Part shown: positions 59,875 through 64,000 of the stretch, in pieces
How the letters are laid out: each line of letters starts with the position of its first letter
Numbering within the stretch: the stretch's first letter is position 1
Assembly (NCBI RefSeq): GCF_900105185.1
Contig: NZ_FNTJ01000001.1
Location: 372,001 to 436,000 of the forward strand
DNA from: Pseudomonas saponiphila
GTDB lineage: Bacteria > Pseudomonadota > Gammaproteobacteria > Pseudomonadales > Pseudomonadaceae
DNA: 64,000 nt
Direction: 5' to 3'
Made by a program: the position numbers and the translations under genes
The notes under the pieces: model-generated
Databases searched by the model: none
What the model saw: the letters and a program-made list of their open reading frames with translations, nothing else
What the model was told of the DNA's origin: nothing

Positions 59875-60924
59875 ATGGATATCAAGACTGCCCTGAGCCG
59901 TATTGTCGGCCATCTGGACCTGAGCACCGACGAGATGCGCGATGTGATGCGCGAGATCATGACCGGTCAATGCACCGATGCGCAGATTGGCGCCTTCATG
60001 ATGGCCATGCGCATGAAAAGCGAAAGCATCGACGAAATCGTCGGCGCGGTGTCGGTGATGCGCGAGTTGGCGGACAAGGTCGAGCTCAAGACCCTCGACG
60101 GTGTGGTGGACGTGGTGGGCACTGGCGGTGACGGTGCGAACATCTTCAACGTTTCCACGGCTTCCTCTTTTGTGGTCGCGGCGGCCGGCTGTACGGTCGC
60201 CAAGCATGGCAATCGCGCGGTGTCCGGCAAGAGCGGCAGTGCCGACCTGCTGGAGTCGGCCGGGGTCTACCTGAACCTGACTCCGGTCCAGGTGGCCCGC
60301 TGCATCGACAATGTCGGTATCGGCTTCATGTTTGCCCAGTCTCATCACGGTGCCATGAAATATGCCGCTGGCCCGCGCCGCGACCTTGGCCTGCGGACCC
60401 TGTTCAACATGCTTGGCCCGCTTACGAATCCGGCCGGCGTGAAACATCAGGTAGTGGGTGTGTTCACCCAGGCGCTGTGCCGGCCATTGGCCGAGGTTTT
60501 GCAGCGATTGGGCAGCAAGCATGTGCTGGTGGTGCACTCCCAGGATGGCCTGGACGAGTTCAGCCTGGCTGCACCGACCTATGTGGCTGAGCTGAAGAAT
60601 GACCAGATTACCGAGTACTGGGTGCAGCCCGAGGACCTGGGCATGAAGAGCCAGAGCCTGTTTGGCCTGGTGGTTGAGAGCCCGGCGGCGTCCCTGGAGC
60701 TGATTCGCGATGCCTTGGGACGACGCAAGACCGAGCATGGCCAGAAGGCCGCCGAAATGATTGTGCTCAATGCCGGTGCGGCGCTGTATGCCGCAGATCA
60801 TGCCAGCAGCCTGAAAGAGGGCGTGGCCCTGGCTCATGACGCCTTGCACACCGGCCTGGCCCGGGAAAAGCTTGAGGAACTGGGCGCCTTTACCGCGGTG
60901 TTCAAGCAGGAGAATGAAGGATGA
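59875..60924 (+). CDS. trpD: Anthranilate phosphoribosyltransferase
   Basis: A 349-residue enzyme adding phosphoribose to anthranilate. The G-T-G-G-D-G motif (residue about 82), K-H-G-N-R-A-V-S and the H-H-G-A-M-K segment for substrate binding are present. It is 9 bases after trpG and overlaps trpC by 4 bases. Confidence 0.97.
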   Translation: MDIKTALSRIVGHLDLSTDEMRDVMREIMTGQCTDAQIGAFMMAMRMKSESIDEIVGAVSVMRELADKVELKTLDGVVDVVGTGGDGANIFNVSTASSFVVAAAGCTVAKHGNRAVSGKSGSADLLESAGVYLNLTPVQVARCIDNVGIGFMFAQSHHGAMKYAAGPRRDLGLRTLFNMLGPLTNPAGVKHQVVGVFTQALCRPLAEVLQRLGSKHVLVVHSQDGLDEFSLAAPTYVAELKNDQITEYWVQPEDLGMKSQSLFGLVVESPAASLELIRDALGRRKTEHGQKAAEMIVLNAGAALYAADHASSLKEGVALAHDALHTGLAREKLEELGAFTAVFKQENEG

Positions 60925-61757
60925 GTGTGCCGACTGTTCTGGAAAAGATCCTCGCCCGCAAGGTGGAGGAGGTTGCCGAGCGCAGCGCGCGTGTCAGCCT
61001 GGCCGAACTGGAAACCCTGGCGCGCGCCGCCGATGCTCCGCGCGGCTTCGCCAGGGCTCTGCAGCAGCAGGCCAAGCTCAAGCAACCGGCGGTGATCGCC
61101 GAGATCAAGAAGGCATCACCCAGCAAAGGTGTGATCCGCGAGAACTTTGTGCCTGCGGACATTGCCAGGAGCTATGAGAAGGGCGGTGCCACCTGCCTGT
61201 CGGTGCTCACCGACGTCGATTTTTTCCAGGGCGCCGATGCTTATCTGCAACAGGCTCGGGCTGCCAGCAAGTTGCCGGTTATCCGCAAGGATTTCATGAT
61301 CGATCCCTATCAGATCGTCGAAGCCCGCGCCTTGGGCGCCGACTGCGTGCTGCTGATCGTCGCCGCGCTGGATGACGGGCGAATGGCCGAGCTGGCCGCG
61401 GTGGCCAAGGGCGCTGGCCTGGATGTGCTGGTGGAAGTGCACGATGGCGACGAGCTGGAGCGGGCACTGAAAACCCTCGACACGCCGTTGGTGGGGATCA
61501 ACAACCGCAACCTGCACACGTTCGATGTCGACCTGGAAACCACCCTCGACCTGCTGCCGCGGATTCCCCGCGACCGCCTGGTGATTACCGAGAGCGGCAT
61601 TCTCAATCGTGCCGATGTCGAGCTGATGGAAATCAGCAACGTCTATTCGTTCCTGGTGGGCGAGGCGTTCATGCGCGCCGAGAGCCCGGGCAGCGAGCTG
61701 CAACGCCTGTTCTTCCCCGAGCGCGGCGTCCCGGTCAGCGGTTCGACCTTGGACTGA
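60921..61757 (+). CDS. trpC: Indole-3-glycerol-phosphate synthase
   Basis: A 278-residue TIM-barrel enzyme, separate from PRAI as is usual in Pseudomonas. It shows [11 protein letters not shown] with the catalytic lysine, [17 protein letters not shown] and the E-S-G-I phosphate site. It closes the trpGDC operon ahead of a terminator. Confidence 0.97.
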   Translation: MSVPTVLEKILARKVEEVAERSARVSLAELETLARAADAPRGFARALQQQAKLKQPAVIAEIKKASPSKGVIRENFVPADIARSYEKGGATCLSVLTDVDFFQGADAYLQQARAASKLPVIRKDFMIDPYQIVEARALGADCVLLIVAALDDGRMAELAAVAKGAGLDVLVEVHDGDELERALKTLDTPLVGINNRNLHTFDVDLETTLDLLPRIPRDRLVITESGILNRADVELMEISNVYSFLVGEAFMRAESPGSELQRLFFPERGVPVSGSTLD

Positions 61758-61774
61758 GCCTGAAACACTGAACA

Positions 61775-61796
61775 AGCCGGCATTGCCGGCTTTTTC
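61775..61796 (+). terminator. trpC terminator
   Basis: AGCCGGC and GCCGGCT around ATT, followed directly by TTTTT. This is a canonical intrinsic terminator 17 bases after the trpC stop. Confidence 0.9.
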
Positions 61797-61824
61797 ATAT
61801 CTACTGCCAAGGACTTGCCCTGTC

Positions 61825-62526
61825 ATGACTCAACCCCTTGCCTTGACCGTCGAAGCCGGCCTGCAGGCCGAGCAGGATCTGCTGGCCCAGGTGTGCGCCA
61901 CAGAGCAGGAGTTTGGCCTGCTGTTCTGGCAGCCCAGTGACCGAGCACTGGTGATGCCACGGCGCCTGAGTCGCCTGCCCGGATTCGAGCAGGCTTGCCA
62001 GGTGTCGGCCGCCAATGGCTGGCCGGTGTTGTTGCGGGAAACCGGTGGCGAGCCGGTGCCGCAGTCGGCGGCCACGGTGAACATTGCGCTGGTCTACGCA
62101 CCGCCGCGTAGCGAGGGGGATCAGGGGCGGATTGAAACGGCCTATCGACGCTTGTGCCAGCCGATTTGCGACCTGCTCACCGAGTTGGGAGGCAATCCGT
62201 CATTGGGCGAGGTGGACGGTGCCTTTTGCGATGGGCGCTTCAACGTCAATCTGGACGGTCGCAAGCTGGTCGGCACTGCCCAGCGCTGGCGCCAGAGCAA
62301 GGGCGGGCAGCGGCCAGTCGGGTTGGTACACGGAGCCTTGTTGCTGGATAACGAGCGCGCCTCGATGGTAGAGGCGGTCAATGCCTTCAATCAGGCCTGT
62401 GGACTGGAGCAGCGTTGCCGGGCCGAGAGCCATATTGCCTTGCATGAGGCTTTTGCCGCCCCCGACGCCATCGGCCGGCTGGACAGCCTCTACCGAGAGA
62501 TGCTCAACGGCTTTCTGCCGGGCTAG
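61825..62526 (+). CDS. Lipoate-protein ligase family protein
   Basis: A 233-residue protein of the biotin/lipoate A/B ligase fold. Recognisable segments are [21 protein letters not shown] and [10 protein letters not shown] with the conserved lysine. Its substrate is not clear: lipoate ligase LplA or an octanoyl/biotin-type transferase are possible. It overlaps the end of vfr by 4 bases in convergent orientation. Confidence 0.85.
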   Translation: MTQPLALTVEAGLQAEQDLLAQVCATEQEFGLLFWQPSDRALVMPRRLSRLPGFEQACQVSAANGWPVLLRETGGEPVPQSAATVNIALVYAPPRSEGDQGRIETAYRRLCQPICDLLTELGGNPSLGEVDGAFCDGRFNVNLDGRKLVGTAQRWRQSKGGQRPVGLVHGALLLDNERASMVEAVNAFNQACGLEQRCRAESHIALHEAFAAPDAIGRLDSLYREMLNGFLPG

Positions 62527-63167
62527 CGGGTGCCGAATACCACCATGGTCTTGCCTTTGACGTGAACCAGGTTGCGTTCTTCCAGGTCCTTGAGGACCCG
62601 GCCGACCATTTCCCGTGAGCAGCCGACGATCCGGCCGATCTCCTGGCGGGTGATCTTGATCTGCATGCCGTCCGGATGGGTCATGGCATCCGGTTGCTTG
62701 CACAGCTCCAGCAAGCAGCGGGCAACCCGTCCGGTCACGTCGAAGAACGCCAGATCGCCGACCTTGCGCGTGGTGTTGCGCAGGCGCTGGGCGATCTGCC
62801 CGCTCAGCACGTACAGAATGTCCGGATCGATCTGCGACAGCTCTCGGAACTTGGCATAGCTGATTTGTGCCACTTCACATTCCACCTTGGCGCGCACCCA
62901 GGCGCTGCGTTGCTGCTCCTGCCCGGCCTCTTCGAACAGCCCCAGTTCGCCGAAGAAGTCCCCGGCGTTGAGGTAGGCAATGATCATCTCCCGGCCGTCG
63001 TCGTCTTCGATGAGGATGGTCACCGAACCCTTGATGATGAAGTACAGGCTGTCGGACACGTCGCCGGCGCAGATGATGTTGCTCTTGGCCTGATACCGGC
63101 GGCGTTGACAGTGCATCAGCAACTTGTCGAGATTTTTGATCCTGGGGGTGGGGGCAACAGCAACCAT
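62523..63167 (-). CDS. vfr: CRP family regulator Vfr
   Basis: A 214-residue cAMP-binding regulator of the Vfr type. The cNMP domain has [10 protein letters not shown] (phosphate-binding cassette), then a dimer helix and a C-terminal [21 protein letters not shown]. Length and starting sequence M-V-A-V match P. aeruginosa Vfr, which controls virulence and motility genes. The 234-base gap to osmC holds the divergent promoters. A longer start at 63191 is less likely. Confidence 0.94.
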   Translation of the reverse strand: MVAVAPTPRIKNLDKLLMHCQRRRYQAKSNIICAGDVSDSLYFIIKGSVTILIEDDDGREMIIAYLNAGDFFGELGLFEEAGQEQQRSAWVRAKVECEVAQISYAKFRELSQIDPDILYVLSGQIAQRLRNTTRKVGDLAFFDVTGRVARCLLELCKQPDAMTHPDGMQIKITRQEIGRIVGCSREMVGRVLKDLEERNLVHVKGKTMVVFGTR

Positions 63168-63401
63168 GGTTGTATCCCGAAAAGACTGCACGGTATGAGG
63201 TGTTTGTTATGGGGTGAAAAGCGAAGCTGTTTGACGCTGGCGATGCGCCATTCATTTGGCGTCAGCTTAACAGACACATCCTAGGCAGATTTAAGATTTT
63301 TCTTGGTGAAAATCGGCAATATACCTGCATCAGGCAAAGCGCGGCCGGGGCAAAACCCTGTGCTAAGCTGGCGACCCTTTTTTAGCAGTGGAGTCTTGGC
63401 G

Positions 63402-63824
63402 ATGAAGGCACGCATCCAATGGGCTGGCGAAGCCATGTTCCTCGGTGAGTCGGGCAGCGGTCATGTCGTGGTGATGGACGGCCCACCAGAAGCCGGTGGA
63501 CGTAATCTGGGTGTTCGCCCCATGGAAATGCTCCTGCTGGGCGTGGGCGGTTGCAGCAACTTCGATGTGGTCAGCATTCTGAAGAAGTCACGCCAGGCCG
63601 TGGAAAGTTGCGAGGCCTTCCTCGACGCCGAGCGCGCGACCGAAGATCCCAAGGTCTTCACCAAGATTCACATGCACTTCGTGGTCAAGGGGCGGGGCTT
63701 GAAAGAAGCCCAGGTCAAGCGCGCTATCGAGCTGTCGGCGGAGAAATACTGCTCGGCCTCGATCATGCTCGGTGCCGCTGGCGTGGCCATCACTCACGAT
63801 TACGAAATCGTCGAGCTCGGCTGA
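63402..63824 (+). CDS. OsmC family peroxiredoxin-like protein
   Basis: A 140-residue OsmC/Ohr-fold protein with its two reactive cysteines in V-G-G-C-S-N-F-D and E-K-Y-C-S-A-S. It would reduce organic hydroperoxides. The start ATG 63402 gives the family-typical M-K-A-R-I-Q-W. It is divergent from vfr, as in P. aeruginosa (PA0653-type gene). Confidence 0.93.
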   Translation: MKARIQWAGEAMFLGESGSGHVVVMDGPPEAGGRNLGVRPMEMLLLGVGGCSNFDVVSILKKSRQAVESCEAFLDAERATEDPKVFTKIHMHFVVKGRGLKEAQVKRAIELSAEKYCSASIMLGAAGVAITHDYEIVELG

Positions 63825-63850
63825 TTGGCGTCGATTGTTGCGGGTAAAGC

Positions 63851-63878
63851 AAAGGGCGCTCATGGAGCGCCCTTTTTT
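63851..63878. terminator. Bidirectional terminator between osmC and coq7
   Basis: AAAGGGCGCTC and GAGCGCCCTTT around ATG with TTTTTT to the right and TTTG on the other strand. It serves the two convergent genes. Confidence 0.9.
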
Positions 63879-63897
63879 GTCGGAGGCAGCAGCGGAG

Positions 63898-64000
63898 TCA
63901 GATCCGGTAGGTGCTTTTGGTCATGACCTTGGCCAACAGGCTCATGCCGAACTTGACCGGTGCCGGGAAGCGAAAACCGCCGGCTTCAAGGGCGGTTTCG
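63898..64000 (-). CDS. coq7: Coq7-like hydroxylase, 3' end (cut by window edge)
   Basis: The last 33 codons of a gene read from the right edge. The product ends [16 protein letters not shown], then [17 protein letters not shown], matching the C-terminus of Coq7 as I recall it. Coq7 is the di-iron monooxygenase that makes demethoxy-ubiquinone into its hydroxylated form in ubiquinone synthesis. Most of the gene lies outside the window. Confidence 0.75.
   Translation of the reverse strand, partial: ETALEAGGFRFPAPVKFGMSLLAKVMTKSTYRI

Noticed and set aside
57745..60849. A 1034-codon open frame antisense to trpE-trpG-trpD
   Set aside because: It is the opposite strand of three well-conserved trp genes in GC-rich DNA, where long mirror frames are common; the product is rich in His/Gln/Ala and matches nothing.

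Overview
The right three quarters of the window (about 17.9-64 kb) is GC-rich core chromosome of a Pseudomonas, most likely of the P. fluorescens/protegens/chlororaphis group. The evidence is the gene order rmcA-rpoD-dnaG-rpsU / tsaD-plsY-folB-folK-cca / spoVR-yeaH-prkA / glpE-apaH-apaG-rsmA-pdxA-surA-lptD / amgK-murU-djlA / agtSR-agtABCD / rpe-gph-trpE-trpG-trpD-trpC / lipoate ligase-vfr-osmC-coq7, together with typical Pseudomonas proteins (Vfr, AmgK/MurU, multidomain CCA enzyme) and a REPIN-like repeat. Unlike P. aeruginosa, trpE and trpG are contiguous here (no pyocin cluster between them).

The left 17.9 kb is the end of an integrated mobile element with visibly lower GC. It abuts the 3' end of a tRNA-Ile2(CAT) gene (17878-17954), with an Rci-like tyrosine integrase immediately inside. 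An IS21-family element (14761-17401, 6-bp target duplication CTCAGT) has split that integrase. Removing the IS and one duplication copy restores an exact in-frame 355-codon gene. The other end of the element lies left of the window.

From left to right the element carries several modules. First is a defence-like or toxin-antitoxin-like cargo: a T4-beta-type protein, a sce7726-type protein with a nuclease-like D..ExK motif, and an HTH / ImmA-IrrE protease / PIN-like operon. Next come an IncI-type conjugation remnant or segment (PilV-type minor pilin with a neighbouring tyrosine recombinase, DotA/TraY protein, a small membrane protein and an HTH protein) and a seven-copy iteron array resembling a plasmid replication origin. 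The last module has two small unknown genes and a WYL-domain regulator facing a cassette that encodes a 48-residue basic protein, a DUF6338-like membrane protein and three consecutive microproteins with proline-rich tails. This WYL/DUF6338/microprotein cassette and the 0.3-4.0 kb cluster are the best candidates for undescribed systems.

In the core, housekeeping transcription and replication genes (rpoD, dnaG, rpsU) form the macromolecular-synthesis locus next to the c-di-GMP enzyme RmcA. The lptD-surA-pdxA-rsmA-apaG-apaH-glpE run serves outer-membrane biogenesis and housekeeping, facing the peptidoglycan-recycling pair amgK-murU. The agtSR two-component system precedes its apparent target ABC transporter for GABA/5-aminovalerate-type substrates. 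The trp genes follow gph, whose last 14 codons (MKV...RWRWRA) look like a trp leader peptide.

All functional calls rest on reading the sequence and recalled family knowledge; no search was run.
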